Source of the DNA: Nonlabens dokdonensis DSW-6
GTDB lineage: Bacteria > Bacteroidota > Bacteroidia > Flavobacteriales > Flavobacteriaceae
Assembly (NCBI RefSeq): GCF_000332115.1
Contig: NC_020156.1
Location: forward strand, 1,054,001-1,118,000
Length of the DNA: 64,000 bases
Direction: 5' to 3'
Under the pieces are notes generated by a model. The model searched no databases. It was not told the DNA's origin and worked only from the letters and a program-made list of their open reading frames with translations. This document shows positions 25,750 to 35,794 of this stretch, piece by piece (within the stretch, counting starts at the first letter, position 1; every line of letters begins with the position of its first letter). Both the position numbers and the translations under genes were made by a program.

Positions 25750-26355
25750 CTAGCTCACAAAATAACTGAAAGCCAAAATCTGACTAGCGAGCCCAAGTGA
25801 AAAGCCAAAAATCAACTCATGGCCTTTATGCGCTTTCATACTTAATCTTGAGGTGGCTGTAAGACCGCTTACGATTCCCATAATGGCAAGAGGCAACAGC
25901 AAACTTATTCCTTGAGTAAAGGATAGCATGATTAAAAAGCCTAAAACTCCTCCGGTAGCCATTAAATGCAAACTGATCTTATACCTCAACGACGTGATAA
26001 GTGTCGCTACAAAACTGGCAATAAGAACACCTATAAAAAAATAATATAATGATAGATGCAATCCATCGGTAAACGTACCTCTTAGTAACATTACTAAAAG
26101 AACCATGTAAATACACAATGGTAGGATGCGCTCTTTAGTACGTGATAAATGAATACTATCTACCCAACCTAAGATTTTAAGCATGGTATAAATAAGCAAT
26201 GGTATCGCAGCGGTAAGTATTAAAATAAGGTACAATTTAAGTCGTACGCTTTCTGGGTCACTATAGTAGTTAAAGTTAAAATACCATAAAGAGACCAGAG
26301 AAGGAATAAATAGCGGATTAACCACATAGCTCCACATCCTAAGAAACCACTTCAT
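25750..26355 (-). CDS. Conserved multi-pass membrane protein downstream of rpoN
   Basis: A 201-residue integral membrane protein with about six hydrophobic segments covering nearly all of it (LYLILILTAAIPLLIYTML, LCIYMVLLVMLLRG, YYFFIGVLIASFVATLIT, LLLPLAIMGIVSGLTATSRL). A short motif MKAHKGHELIFGFSLGLASQ near the C-terminus is reminiscent of the end of PAP2-like membrane phosphatases, but the catalytic signature is not evident. It starts 7 bases after rpoN and is co-transcribed with it; I believe this pairing is usual in Flavobacteriaceae. Function unknown. Confidence 0.75.
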   Translation of the reverse strand: MKWFLRMWSYVVNPLFIPSLVSLWYFNFNYYSDPESVRLKLYLILILTAAIPLLIYTMLKILGWVDSIHLSRTKERILPLCIYMVLLVMLLRGTFTDGLHLSLYYFFIGVLIASFVATLITSLRYKISLHLMATGGVLGFLIMLSFTQGISLLLPLAIMGIVSGLTATSRLSMKAHKGHELIFGFSLGLASQILAFSYFVS

Positions 26356-26361
26356 AATAGT

Positions 26362-27819
26362 CTAGATTTCCTTTCTCAAACGTGCCACAGGAATGTCTAA
26401 CTGTTCTCTGTATTTAGCAACTGTTCTACGAGCAATAGGGTATCCTTTTTCTTTTAATAAGTCAGCAAGTTTTTGATCTGTAAGCGGTTTTTTCTTGCTT
26501 TCTTCACCTATTACGGTTTCAAGAATTTTTTTAATTTCTCTAGTAGACACTTCTTCACCATCAGAGTTAGTCATAGACTCTGAGAAAAATTCCTTGATTA
26601 ACTTAGTACCATAAGGAGTGTCCACGTACTTAGAGTTTGCCACACGAGAAACAGTAGATACGTCCATGTCTATCTTATCTGCAATGTCCTTGAGAATCAT
26701 GGGACGCAAGTTACGCTCATCACCAGATAAGAAATATTCTTTTTGGTAATGCATAATAGTAGACATGGTCACAAATAAAGTCTCTTGTCTTTGTTTGATC
26801 GCTTCTATAAACCATTTTGCCCCATCAAGTTTTTGCTTGATAAACATTACCGCATCTTTTTGAGATTTAGTTTTCTCCTTTGCTTCCTTATAACCTCTCA
26901 ACATATTAGAATAATCTCTAGATACATGTAATTCTGGAGCGTTACGGCCATTCAATGTGAGTTCTAACTCACCATCTTTTATACGTATAGTAAAATCCGG
27001 CACTACTTGCTCCACAACACGTGTGCTTCCACCAGCATAAGAACCTCCAGGTTTAGGATTAAGATGTTCTATATCATCAATAGCATCACGCAATTCATCT
27101 TCGGTAATGTCGTATTTAGCAATGATTTTTGAATAGTGCTTTTTACTAAAAGCATCAAAAGAATCTCTGATTAATTTAATGGCCAGCTCAGTACTTTTAG
27201 AGTTACGCTTTCGCGAAAGCTGAATCAATAAACATTCCTGCAAATCACGAGCTCCTACACCAGCAGGATCTAATCCATGAACTACCTGCAGTACTTTTTC
27301 TACTTCTTCTACCTCGGTATATAAATTCATGGTAAAAGCGAGGTCATCTGTAATGTCTTCAAGAGACCTTCTAATGTAACCACTGTTATCGATGCTACCT
27401 ACAAGAAACTCTGCAATGGCGCGATGGTCATCACTCAATCTCACAGTGTTGAGCTGGTCGATGAGCGTTTGAGTAAATGACTTTCCAGAAGCATACGGAA
27501 CGCTTTTCTCGTCATCGTCAGCACTATAATTATTTGCTCTTGTGCGATATTCGGGAATATCGTCATCACTCAAGTAATCGTCTACATTGATATCTGTCTC
27601 AATAGACTCATTACCATCGTCATAATCATCTTGATTAGAAAATTCATCATACTCATCTTCTGACTGCTCTTTGCCGTCATCCAGTGCTGGATTTTCTTCC
27701 AGCTCAGACTTTACTCTTTGCTCAAAGGCTTGTGTAGGCAATTGTATCAACTTCATCAACTGGATTTGTTGAGGAGAGAGCTTTTGAGATAATTTAAAAT
27801 TTAATGACTGTTTAAGCAT
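26362..27819 (-). CDS. rpoN: RNA polymerase sigma-54 factor
   Basis: A 485-residue sigma-54. The Gln-rich activator-binding region I is at the start (LSQKLSPQQIQLMKLIQLPT). An acidic region II follows (~50-110, many Asp/Glu). The core-binding domain is at ~120-300 (DPAGVGARDLQECLLIQLSR). Then come the helix-turn-helix (DIADKIDMDVSTVSRVANSK) and the C-terminal RpoN box (ARRTVAKYREQL). A 15-base copy of the dispersed palindrome lies in frame and encodes LSRKR just after the core-binding DPAGVGARD segment. The length and motifs are intact, so it should be functional. Confidence 0.97.
   Translation of the reverse strand: MLKQSLNFKLSQKLSPQQIQLMKLIQLPTQAFEQRVKSELEENPALDDGKEQSEDEYDEFSNQDDYDDGNESIETDINVDDYLSDDDIPEYRTRANNYSADDDEKSVPYASGKSFTQTLIDQLNTVRLSDDHRAIAEFLVGSIDNSGYIRRSLEDITDDLAFTMNLYTEVEEVEKVLQVVHGLDPAGVGARDLQECLLIQLSRKRNSKSTELAIKLIRDSFDAFSKKHYSKIIAKYDITEDELRDAIDDIEHLNPKPGGSYAGGSTRVVEQVVPDFTIRIKDGELELTLNGRNAPELHVSRDYSNMLRGYKEAKEKTKSQKDAVMFIKQKLDGAKWFIEAIKQRQETLFVTMSTIMHYQKEYFLSGDERNLRPMILKDIADKIDMDVSTVSRVANSKYVDTPYGTKLIKEFFSESMTNSDGEEVSTREIKKILETVIGEESKKKPLTDQKLADLLKEKGYPIARRTVAKYREQLDIPVARLRKEI
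27206..27220. repeat. Dispersed palindrome, copy 6 (coding, 15 of 16 bases)
   Basis: Lies inside rpoN and is read as L-S-R-K-R on the minus strand, replacing what should be an ordinary part of the core-binding domain. Confidence 0.9.
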
Positions 27820-27966
27820 GGTTGTTTTCTAACTACGTAAAAATACTAAAAGACTAATTGATTAAAGCTAAAGTTAAGAAAAGAAACGACTCTCCTACAT
27901 GCTTTACAAATCATAATAATCTAAACCAGATCAATATTAAACTGGCAACATACCATACACCGAATA

Positions 27967-28002
27967 AAAAATCCCGATTTGAAAGAACAAATCGGGATTT
28001 TT
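27967..28002 (-). terminator. Terminator of asnS
   Basis: A 14-bp stem (27967-27980 with 27989-28002) flanked by A and T tracts, 17 bases after the asnS stop on the minus strand. Confidence 0.85.
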
Positions 28003-28019
28003 AAAACTAATAATTTTAT

Positions 28020-29468
28020 TTAAAACGCTGCATTACCAGGCGTACGTGGATAAGGAATAACATCTCTTACGTTACCCATACCAGTAACAAACATGACCAG
28101 TCGTTCAAAACCTAGTCCAAAACCACTATGCACCGCACTACCGAATTTGCGCATTTCTAAGTACCACCACAGCTCTTCTTCTGGAATTCCCATAGTGTCC
28201 ATCTTTTGCTTTAAGACATCATAACGTTCCTCACGTTGCGATCCACCAGCTATTTCACCTATTCCTGGAAAAAGAATATCCATCGCTCTTACGGTTTCGT
28301 TTCCATTAGCATCTTTATCATTGAGACGCATATAAAACGCTTTAATTTTTGCTGGATAATCAAAAAGTATCACAGGACATTCAAAATGCTTTTCTACCAG
28401 ATAACGCTCATGTTCTGATTGTAAATCTGCGCCCCATTCATTGATAGGGTATTTAAATTTCTTCTTTTTATTAGGCTTAGAATTTCTAAGAATATCAATC
28501 GCTTCTGTATAAGAAACACGCTTGAAGTGATTCTTCCCAATAAAATTTAATTTATCTCGCAATGGCATAGGACTGCGCTCAGCTTGAGGCTTGCTCTTAT
28601 CTTCTTGCTCTAATCTTTTTTCTAGAAACTCAATATCGTCTGCACAATTATCTAATGCATATTGAACAACGTATTTGATAAAATCTTCGGCGAGGTCCAT
28701 GTTTGCATCTAGATCATTAAAAGCAACCTCAGGCTCAATCATCCAGAATTCAGCTAAATGACGAGACGTATTTGAATTCTCTGCTCTAAAAGTCGGTCCA
28801 AAAGTATAGACTTGTCCTAATCCCATCGCATAAGTCTCAGCCTCTAGCTGTCCAGAAACAGTAAGGTTAGATTCCTTTTCAAAAAAGTCTTCTTTATAAT
28901 TGATGTTACCGTTTTCATCCAGCGGCGGATTCTTTGGATCTAATGTAGAGATACGGAACATCTCACCAGCACCTTCGGCATCACTACCTGTAATGATAGG
29001 CGTGTGTGCTTGATAAAAACCGTTCTCATTAAAGTATTTGTGCACCGCATAAGATAAAGCAGCACGTACACGCATCACTGCACCAAAAGTATTCGTACGC
29101 ACACGCAAATGTGCCTGCTCTCTCAGTGTTTCTAGTTTATGTCTTTTAGGAGATAGAATCGTTTTCTTTACCTCTTCAGGATCGGCGCCCGCAAGAACTT
29201 CTACCTTTGTAGCTTGAAGTTCTACACGCTGTCCAGAACCTTCACTTTCCACTAATAGTCCTGTAACAGCAACAGCGCTAGCAACGGTAATTTGATCTAA
29301 TAATTCTCGATCAAAATTCTCTGGCTCAATCACAGCCTGCAAATTATGAATGGTAGAACCATCGTTAATCGCTATGAATCTATCGTTTCTAAAACTACGT
29401 ACCCAACCTTTGACGGTCATCTCGATCATACTAGGATCGGACTGGAGTATGGCTGCTATTGTTTTCAT
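28020..29468 (-). CDS. asnS: Asparaginyl-tRNA synthetase
   Basis: A 482-residue class IIb synthetase that charges tRNA-Asn. The ATG at 29468 (MKTIAAILQSDPSMIEMTVK) is the natural start; the longer open frame upstream is not conserved-looking. The N-terminal OB-fold anticodon-binding domain has VKGWVRSFRNDRFIAINDGS. The catalytic domain has motif 2 (FRAENSNTSRHLAEFWMIEP) and motif 3 (GFGLGFERLVMFVTGMGNV). The closing RDVIPYPRTPG is typical of AsnS. A terminator separates it from rpoN downstream. Confidence 0.97.
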   Translation of the reverse strand: MKTIAAILQSDPSMIEMTVKGWVRSFRNDRFIAINDGSTIHNLQAVIEPENFDRELLDQITVASAVAVTGLLVESEGSGQRVELQATKVEVLAGADPEEVKKTILSPKRHKLETLREQAHLRVRTNTFGAVMRVRAALSYAVHKYFNENGFYQAHTPIITGSDAEGAGEMFRISTLDPKNPPLDENGNINYKEDFFEKESNLTVSGQLEAETYAMGLGQVYTFGPTFRAENSNTSRHLAEFWMIEPEVAFNDLDANMDLAEDFIKYVVQYALDNCADDIEFLEKRLEQEDKSKPQAERSPMPLRDKLNFIGKNHFKRVSYTEAIDILRNSKPNKKKKFKYPINEWGADLQSEHERYLVEKHFECPVILFDYPAKIKAFYMRLNDKDANGNETVRAMDILFPGIGEIAGGSQREERYDVLKQKMDTMGIPEEELWWYLEMRKFGSAVHSGFGLGFERLVMFVTGMGNVRDVIPYPRTPGNAAF

Positions 29469-29587
29469 TCTGTTGTTACATCTATTACAAGCGGCAAATA
29501 TAATTTTTATGCACCTATAGAACAATTATTACAGCTTGTAAAACGTATAGAAAGTAAAGTAATGGGTAAAATTATTGTTAATCATTT

Positions 29588-29603
29588 CGCTTTCGCGAAA
29601 GCG
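29588..29603. repeat. Dispersed palindrome, copy 7 (intergenic)
   Basis: A complete 16-bp copy 17 bases after the stop of the MMPL gene on the minus strand. It may contribute to transcript termination or stability. Confidence 0.95.
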
Positions 29604-29620
29604 AGAACATCAACGCTACT

Positions 29621-32008
29621 CTATTCCTCTTCATCACTAACTGGCTCCACCAAAGGAATCGCTGGTTTTTTAAGCGTGCGCTCGTTTGCAATACTTCGTT
29701 CTAAAGACAGCAGCATACTAGGCAACAGTAATAAATTTGCCGCCATAGCAAAAAGTAAAGTCGCACTTACCAAAGCTCCTAACGCCACTGTACCTCCAAA
29801 ACTTGAAATCGTAAACGTAGAAAAGCCGAAGAATAAAACAATGGATGTATAAAACATGCTCACTCCTGTTTCTCTCAAAGCTGCATAGACTGACTTTTTA
29901 ATACGCCAGTTGTTTGCGGTAAGTTCTTGGCGGTATTTGGCTAGAAAGTGAATGGTATCGTCTACAGAGATACCAAAGGCGATAGAAAATACTAAAATGG
30001 TAGAAGGCTTAATAGGAACTCCTAAGTAACCCATCAATCCTGCAGTAATTAATAAAGGAAGTAAGTTAGGAACCAGAGATACAAAAATCATACGCAAGGA
30101 CTTGAACATCCACGCCATAAATAATGCAATGAGCACAATAGCCAGCGATAAAGAAAGGATCAAGTTATTGATCAAGTAATCGGTTCCTTTTTGAAAAACC
30201 AATGCTTTTCCTGTTAAGGAAACTTCATAACGATCATCAGGAAAAATAGTTTTGATCTTTTCACGCAGGTTTTCTTCTACACGCTCCATGCGGTCGGTTC
30301 CCATGTCTTTCATAAAGGTTGTGATACGAGCGTTACGGCCTGTACTATCCACAAAACTCTTCATTAAAGAAATATCATTAGAGCTTTTCTTTACCAATTC
30401 TGACATAGTAACCGCGTCATAAGTAGAAGGCAATTCAAAGTATTCTGGATCGCCACCATAAAATGCTTGCTTACTAAATTTTACCGCACTCACTATAGAC
30501 ATAGGTCTAGAAAGCTCTGGCGTTTCTATAATATGCTCCTCTAATTTATTGAGCTTTTTAAGTGTTTTAAGACCAGTTACTTTTTCGTTTCTACTGTAAA
30601 CCACTATCTCTAATGGCATGATTCCATCAAAGCTTTCTTCAAAGAACTTGATATCTTTATAGAACTGCATCCCTTTAGGCATGTCTTCAATAAGGCTTCC
30701 TGAAACTTTGATTTGGTAGATTCCTATAAAACTCAAGATCAACACAACTACACTAGTAATGTAAATAGGAATGCGCTGTCTTTTTACCATACGCTCATTC
30801 CAGTCCGTAAAGGAATTGATCCATGTTTTACCTAAATGCTCTAAATGGCGTTCTTTAGGAATAGGTAAATAACTATAAATGATAGGAATGATCATCAAGC
30901 TCAATAAGAAAATAGCTAAAATGCAAATACTAGCTACTACACCAAATTCTACGAGCAGCTTACTCTCTGTAAAAATAAAAGTAGCAAAACCACTTGCTGT
31001 AGTCAAGTTAGTCATTAAAGTCGCATTACCTACTTTAGTAATCACGCGCTGTAACGATTTAGCTTGGTTACCATGGTTTTTAATTTCCTGTTGGTATTTA
31101 TTAATTAAAAAGATACAATTAGGAATACCTATGACAATAATCAACGGTGGTATCAAAGCGGTAAGCACTGTAATCTCATAACCTATCCATCCCAATATTC
31201 CAAAAGCCCACATGACTCCTATAACAACGGTAACGATAGAAATGAATGTCGCACGCCATGATCTAAAGAAGAAAAAGAAGATTCCAGAAGTTACCAATAA
31301 CGCTGCAAGCAAAAACATTCCTATTTCGTCTACGATATTCTGCGCGTTTAGAGTCCTGATGTAAGGCATTCCAGAAGTCCTGATATCAAGATTGTATTTA
31401 TCTGAATAGGCATTTACTAGAGGCACAAAGTCATCTAGAATAAACTCCTTACGCTCTACAGTATTTACGATGTCTTTCTTTAAATAAATAGCAGTGCGTA
31501 TCACACTATCATTTTCGGAGTAGATTAAGTTTTTATAAAATGGCAGGTCGTTAAACAGCTTTTGCTTGAAATCTTTTAGGTCTTCGTTACTTCTTAATTG
31601 CTCTGTAAGAACAGGACCCACAATAAATTTTTTATTGTCTTCTGTTTTAGAAAGATTAGGTAAATTAGAAGTAGATAAAACCATTTCTATTTCCTTAAAA
31701 GTAGCAAGCGAATCTGCTAATTCATTCCAAGCATTAAAATTTTGAAAAGTTTCAAGGTTTTTATTTTCTACACCTAAAATGATAAGGTTTCCTTCTTCAC
31801 CAAATTTATCTAGAAACTGATTGTACTCTTCGTTAATTGGGTGATCATCTGGCAGTAAGTTAGCCTCAGTATGCGTAAACTGCATGTGCTTCCACTGCGT
31901 TGCAAAAGCAATAGTTATAATAACAATAAGCCCCAAAATAATTTCCCTATTGCGCAGAATGAGTCTAGCAATACTGTTCCAAAATCTAAAACTGAATAAC
32001 TTTTGCAT
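29621..32008 (-). CDS. RND/MMPL-family exporter (patched-like)
   Basis: A 795-residue membrane transporter of the RND superfamily, MMPL type. The ATG at 32008 starts a basic N-terminus, then helix 1 (IILGLIVIITIAFATQ), a large periplasmic domain to ~220, five helices, a second periplasmic domain and six more helices: the 2x6 duplicated plan. The conserved VFSIAFGISVDDTIHFLAKY in the second half contains the acidic residues expected for proton coupling; the equivalent in the first half is ALIPPLIIVIGIPNCIFLIN. The substrate is probably a lipid or hydrophobic compound, by family only. It has a good promoter-like sequence upstream and seems to be a single gene. Confidence 0.92.
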   Translation of the reverse strand: MQKLFSFRFWNSIARLILRNREIILGLIVIITIAFATQWKHMQFTHTEANLLPDDHPINEEYNQFLDKFGEEGNLIILGVENKNLETFQNFNAWNELADSLATFKEIEMVLSTSNLPNLSKTEDNKKFIVGPVLTEQLRSNEDLKDFKQKLFNDLPFYKNLIYSENDSVIRTAIYLKKDIVNTVERKEFILDDFVPLVNAYSDKYNLDIRTSGMPYIRTLNAQNIVDEIGMFLLAALLVTSGIFFFFFRSWRATFISIVTVVIGVMWAFGILGWIGYEITVLTALIPPLIIVIGIPNCIFLINKYQQEIKNHGNQAKSLQRVITKVGNATLMTNLTTASGFATFIFTESKLLVEFGVVASICILAIFLLSLMIIPIIYSYLPIPKERHLEHLGKTWINSFTDWNERMVKRQRIPIYITSVVVLILSFIGIYQIKVSGSLIEDMPKGMQFYKDIKFFEESFDGIMPLEIVVYSRNEKVTGLKTLKKLNKLEEHIIETPELSRPMSIVSAVKFSKQAFYGGDPEYFELPSTYDAVTMSELVKKSSNDISLMKSFVDSTGRNARITTFMKDMGTDRMERVEENLREKIKTIFPDDRYEVSLTGKALVFQKGTDYLINNLILSLSLAIVLIALFMAWMFKSLRMIFVSLVPNLLPLLITAGLMGYLGVPIKPSTILVFSIAFGISVDDTIHFLAKYRQELTANNWRIKKSVYAALRETGVSMFYTSIVLFFGFSTFTISSFGGTVALGALVSATLLFAMAANLLLLPSMLLSLERSIANERTLKKPAIPLVEPVSDEEE

Positions 32009-32026
32009 GCGGGAATTTAAGGGGTG

Positions 32027-32059
32027 CAAAGGTACTTAAAAGACCTAAGTATGAATCAA
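32027..32059 (-). promoter_or_regulatory. Predicted promoter of the MMPL exporter gene
   Basis: TACCTTTG (32027-32034, minus strand) fits the TAnnTTTG -7 box, and a TTG (32057-32059) lies 22 bases upstream. The start codon is 19 bases downstream. Confidence 0.5.
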
Positions 32060-32087
32060 AAAAAAGTTAATAATGAACAGTCCAGTA

Positions 32088-34280
32088 CTATAGCTCTAAG
32101 TAGAATGTAAATTTTAAAGCGAGGTTATCTTCAAAATCTGGCAAGTGGTAAGCTCCATAACGATAACTAGCACTTAATCCAAATCCAAAAATCAATTTAT
32201 TGAGCTCCAAACCACTTTCTAAATATCCTTTCTCTAGTGAATTTACCGTCACATTTTGATGTCTTTCTACATTATCTATATCGCCCCAAGCAACTTTAGA
32301 AACGAGTACCAATTCAGGTTTTAGGAAAGAGAATACATCAAACGGCGCAAATCTATGTCGCACTTGCCCAATCATAATTTTATCAGAGAAAAATTCATTG
32401 AAATACATGGTTTCAAAACTGCGACGACCTGCAACTGAGAATCGTTGTAACACCTCATCTTTATTGGGCGCGTTAGGATAAGCGTGAAAAAGATGAGTTA
32501 AGGGTACTTCTCCAGTGCTGTAATGTCCTTCTACAAGAAATTCTGTAAAAGAATTATCAGGTCGTTTAATGGCATACTCTGCTTTTCCAGACACTTTTAA
32601 GTAATTGAAATTACTTTCTGCTATTCCTCTTATTCCTTGAGTTATTTGCCCGCTAAGAATAGGATACCCACGAGATATTTCTTGATATCCTTTAGGAGTG
32701 CGCATAAAATCACTTAAAGGACTCCATCGTGCTCCTAGAGAAACTTCTGCAAGAACATAGTCAGAAAACACCACGTCGTTATCAGGAATGAATTGATAAC
32801 TGGTGGTTTGAGAAATCCGCTTTCGCGAAAGCGAGACCTCACTAATTACAGATGGAAATAAACGCTGCTGCAGGCTCATTCCATATTGTTTATATAAATA
32901 AAAGGTAGGAATATTAATCAATCGCGGTTCAAACAAAGAATACACACGCGCATCTGTGAGAAAGCTCTCCGCAGCAAATTCGGTAATATCATCCTGTTTA
33001 TAAATGTTTAACCAGGTATTCTTTTCTTTATTTAAACGATAACCTATTCCGATTTTATGTTTAAAAACAGCATCTTTTGTACCGTAAGCGAGGTACCCAT
33101 TGATCCTAAAATTATCACTCAGCTTTTCATTTGTTTGCCCACCTATCCCTACTCTAAAAGCTTCATAATCATTAAACTTTACGAGATATTTTAAGTCAAT
33201 ATCTACAAAACCAACTGGAAAATAACCCACTTTAAACTTATCGAGAGTTTCAAGATTACGTGTGATTTTGCTAGCAGCAACAATGCTATCCAGATCCATG
33301 AAGCGAGCAAGTTCTGTGGTAGAAAAAGCATCGTCACCACGGTATTTATCCCAATAGATTTCTTTTTGAGTCAACGCACTGTCTTGAATCTCTATCTTTA
33401 AGCCTTTCCTACCGTAGTCAATTTCTTTGTTAGTTTTAAAGTTAGCATTGATCGCTTCGATAATCAGATACAACTCTTCTGCAGCTTTATCGTCGTCATT
33501 TACTTTTTTCTCAATTCCTACTTCTAGTCTACCTCCAAAAAGTTCTAATTCTTTTCTCGTTTTTTCTTGACGTACGTATAATTTCCTAGAACTATTGTAC
33601 CATAAAGAAGACTTACTTTCATAAGTAAAATCGTGGTAAGCTTTGATGTTTAGGTCACCAGATTTTTCAAAAATTGCTCTTGCGACAGCATAGTTTTCTT
33701 GATCAATAAATAAACTTCCTAAAAATAATACATTGTTATTTTCGTCCTTAGGTGAGAAATTTATTTTAGTCACCTTTCTACCAGAGATAATAGAATCTTT
33801 TTCTACATTAAAGTCATAGTAGGATATAGCTTTCTTATATAATGGGCTGATGTATTCCTGATCAAATATGATATATCTAGAATCATATACATTCTCAGAC
33901 TGAAAATTAATGTTATAGATAGGATAAACAGGTTCATCAAAACCAGGCATGTTTGCGCCCGTAATAATTTCTTTATAACCTTCTTTCTGATTATAAATAT
34001 GAACCGAGGTTTTCTCTGTAAAAAAAACACCTGTTTTCTTAAGCGTTTTACGCAACTCAGTCTTTTTATAGCCCGGACCAGTAAGCGCTTCTGGATCTCC
34101 AGATACTTTTAAATTCTCATAAGCATCGTACTTATAGGAATCTAAAACTGTCGTAGGATCATTTTGAGGAATAGCATCAAGCACTTTTTCCATGAGCTGC
34201 TGGGCTTCTTGGGTATTTTTATTTTGAGCGATCGTTATCGCACAAAATAAAAATGATAAAAAGTAAACCGTAAACTTCAT
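32088..34280 (-). CDS. DUF5686 outer-membrane protein, short form
   Basis: A 730-residue protein beginning with a signal peptide (MKFTVYFLSFLFCAITIAQ). The body matches the DUF5686 family of Bacteroidota: an N-terminal domain (EKVLDAIPQNDP, YKYDAYENLKVSGDPEAL) and a C-terminal half of beta strands ending LKFTFYLEL, expected to form an outer-membrane barrel. The N-terminal carboxypeptidase-regulatory-like domain found in many relatives, including the one encoded at 50263-52851, is absent here. A palindrome copy encodes SLSRKRIS in the barrel part. The family's function is not established. A second ATG six bases upstream (34286) is possible. Confidence 0.85.
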   Translation of the reverse strand: MKFTVYFLSFLFCAITIAQNKNTQEAQQLMEKVLDAIPQNDPTTVLDSYKYDAYENLKVSGDPEALTGPGYKKTELRKTLKKTGVFFTEKTSVHIYNQKEGYKEIITGANMPGFDEPVYPIYNINFQSENVYDSRYIIFDQEYISPLYKKAISYYDFNVEKDSIISGRKVTKINFSPKDENNNVLFLGSLFIDQENYAVARAIFEKSGDLNIKAYHDFTYESKSSLWYNSSRKLYVRQEKTRKELELFGGRLEVGIEKKVNDDDKAAEELYLIIEAINANFKTNKEIDYGRKGLKIEIQDSALTQKEIYWDKYRGDDAFSTTELARFMDLDSIVAASKITRNLETLDKFKVGYFPVGFVDIDLKYLVKFNDYEAFRVGIGGQTNEKLSDNFRINGYLAYGTKDAVFKHKIGIGYRLNKEKNTWLNIYKQDDITEFAAESFLTDARVYSLFEPRLINIPTFYLYKQYGMSLQQRLFPSVISEVSLSRKRISQTTSYQFIPDNDVVFSDYVLAEVSLGARWSPLSDFMRTPKGYQEISRGYPILSGQITQGIRGIAESNFNYLKVSGKAEYAIKRPDNSFTEFLVEGHYSTGEVPLTHLFHAYPNAPNKDEVLQRFSVAGRRSFETMYFNEFFSDKIMIGQVRHRFAPFDVFSFLKPELVLVSKVAWGDIDNVERHQNVTVNSLEKGYLESGLELNKLIFGFGLSASYRYGAYHLPDFEDNLALKFTFYLEL
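32818..32833. repeat. Dispersed palindrome, copy 8 (coding)
   Basis: A complete 16-bp copy inside the DUF5686 gene, read as L-S-R-K-R on the minus strand. Confidence 0.95.
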
Positions 34281-34358
34281 GAACATAAAACTAGATGGGT
34301 TAAAAATAGAACAAGCTTTACTACTAAGATATTGTACTTAAGGAAGTATTAAGAAAAT

Positions 34359-34390
34359 AAAAAACGCCAGCAAATGCGCTGGCGTTTTTT
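34359..34390 (-). terminator. Terminator of pyrH-frr
   Basis: A 13-bp stem (34359-34371 with 34378-34390) with A and T tracts at its ends, 19 bases after the frr stop. Confidence 0.87.
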
Positions 34391-34408
34391 ATGATATACA
34401 ACTTGTAA

Positions 34409-34963
34409 TTAAACAGTCATTATTTCCTTTTCTTTAACAGTTAAATGCTCATCAATTTTTGCAACGTACTTATTAGTTAAATCTTGAACATCACCTTCGG
34501 CATTTTTTAATAAATCTTCAGAAATGTCTAATTTCTTAAGATCGTTCATAGCGACTTTTCTATCGTTACGCACGCCTATTTTTGCTTCTTCACCTTCAGC
34601 TTTTGCTTGTTTTACAAGATCTTTACGTCTTTCTTCAGTAAGAGCTGGAACATTAATGATAATGCTTTCTCCGTTGTTCATAGGGTTCAAACCTAAGTTT
34701 GCATACATGATACCTTTTTCAATTTCGGTAATCATTCCTTTTTCCCATGGTGAGATGCTTAATGTACGTGCGTCTGGAGTAGAAACGTTAGCAACTTGTG
34801 AAAGCGGCGTCTGGCTTCCATAGTAATCTACCATTACCGTACTTAACATAGCAGGCATGGCTTTCCCAGCGCGTATGCTTAGTAATTGCTTCTCAAGGTG
34901 TGTGATAGCATTATCCATGTTTTCTTTGGTGCTATCGAGTATAAAATTAATTTCTTCTGTCAT
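34409..34963 (-). CDS. frr: Ribosome recycling factor
   Basis: A 184-residue RRF that splits post-termination ribosomes together with EF-G. Typical features are SIRAGKAMPAMLSTVMVDYY near residues 30-50, PLSQVANVSTPDARTLSISP, and the long helical arm VPALTEERRKDLVKQAK. The length is exactly as expected. It starts 42 bases after pyrH on the same strand; pyrH-frr is a classic pair. A terminator follows. Confidence 0.98.
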   Translation of the reverse strand: MTEEINFILDSTKENMDNAITHLEKQLLSIRAGKAMPAMLSTVMVDYYGSQTPLSQVANVSTPDARTLSISPWEKGMITEIEKGIMYANLGLNPMNNGESIIINVPALTEERRKDLVKQAKAEGEEAKIGVRNDRKVAMNDLKKLDISEDLLKNAEGDVQDLTNKYVAKIDEHLTVKEKEIMTV

Positions 34964-35005
34964 TGCAATAGTTTTATAAGATGCTTAGCAAATATATTGC
35001 CGTTT

Positions 35006-35713
35006 TTATAATTGTACTTTGGTTCCTATGTTTTCGCCTTTAAGGAGTTTGATTAAATTACCGTTAGTATTCATATCAAAAACAATAATAGGCAACTCAT
35101 TTTCTTGACTCAATGTAAAGGCTGTAGTATCCATTACTTTAAGACCTTTGCGCAATACGTCTTCAAATGTAATGAAGTCAAATTTTGTTGCAGAGGCGTC
35201 TTTTTCAGGATCGGCGGTATAAATACCATCTACTCTTGTGCCTTTTAGAATGACATCTGCTTCTATTTCTATAGCTCTTAAAACTGCAGCACTATCAGTG
35301 GTAAAATATGGATTACCAGTTCCACCGCCAAAGATAACAACACGCCCTTTTTCAAGATGTCTCATCGCTTTACGACGTATAAACGGCTCTGCTACCTCAT
35401 TTATTTTTATGGCAGTTTGTAATCTTGTAGGAATACCAGCATCTTCCAGAGCACTTTGTAACGCAAGTCCATTAATCACCGTAGCAAGCATTCCCATGTG
35501 ATCACCTTGTACGCGATCCATTCCATTACTAGCTCCAGCAACTCCTCTAAAAATGTTTCCTCCACCTATAACGATGGCCACCTCAACACCTAGATCGGTA
35601 ACTTCTTTAATTTCTTGAGCATATTCAGCCAGACGTTTTGGGTCTATACCATACTGTCGCTCGCCCATTAAAGCCTCTCCAGATAATTTTAATAAAATGC
35701 GTTTGTACTTCAT
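35006..35713 (-). CDS. pyrH: UMP kinase
   Basis: A 235-residue bacterial UMP kinase (amino-acid-kinase fold) that converts UMP to UDP. Motifs are [12 protein letters not shown] at the start, [13 protein letters not shown] near residue 50, [20 protein letters not shown] at ~130-150, and [16 protein letters not shown] at ~160. It heads a two-gene unit with frr. A TATATTTG box lies just upstream on the minus strand. Confidence 0.98.
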   Translation of the reverse strand: MKYKRILLKLSGEALMGERQYGIDPKRLAEYAQEIKEVTDLGVEVAIVIGGGNIFRGVAGASNGMDRVQGDHMGMLATVINGLALQSALEDAGIPTRLQTAIKINEVAEPFIRRKAMRHLEKGRVVIFGGGTGNPYFTTDSAAVLRAIEIEADVILKGTRVDGIYTADPEKDASATKFDFITFEDVLRKGLKVMDTTAFTLSQENELPIIVFDMNTNGNLIKLLKGENIGTKVQL

Positions 35714-35732
35714 AAGAATAAGATGTCTTGTG

Positions 35733-35740
35733 CAAATATA
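35733..35740 (-). promoter_or_regulatory. Predicted -7 box of pyrH-frr
   Basis: TATATTTG on the minus strand fits TAnnTTTG and lies 20 bases before the pyrH start. A matching -33 TTG is not obvious. Confidence 0.45.
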
Positions 35741-35778
35741 AATGAATTAGAAATCCTATTAAATATTTATTTTAAGTC

Positions 35779-35794
35779 CGCTTTCGCGAAAGCG
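35779..35794. repeat. Dispersed palindrome, copy 9 (intergenic)
   Basis: A complete 16-bp copy between the divergent pyrH and DUF3109 genes, flanked by TC on the left and AGAT on the right. Confidence 0.95.
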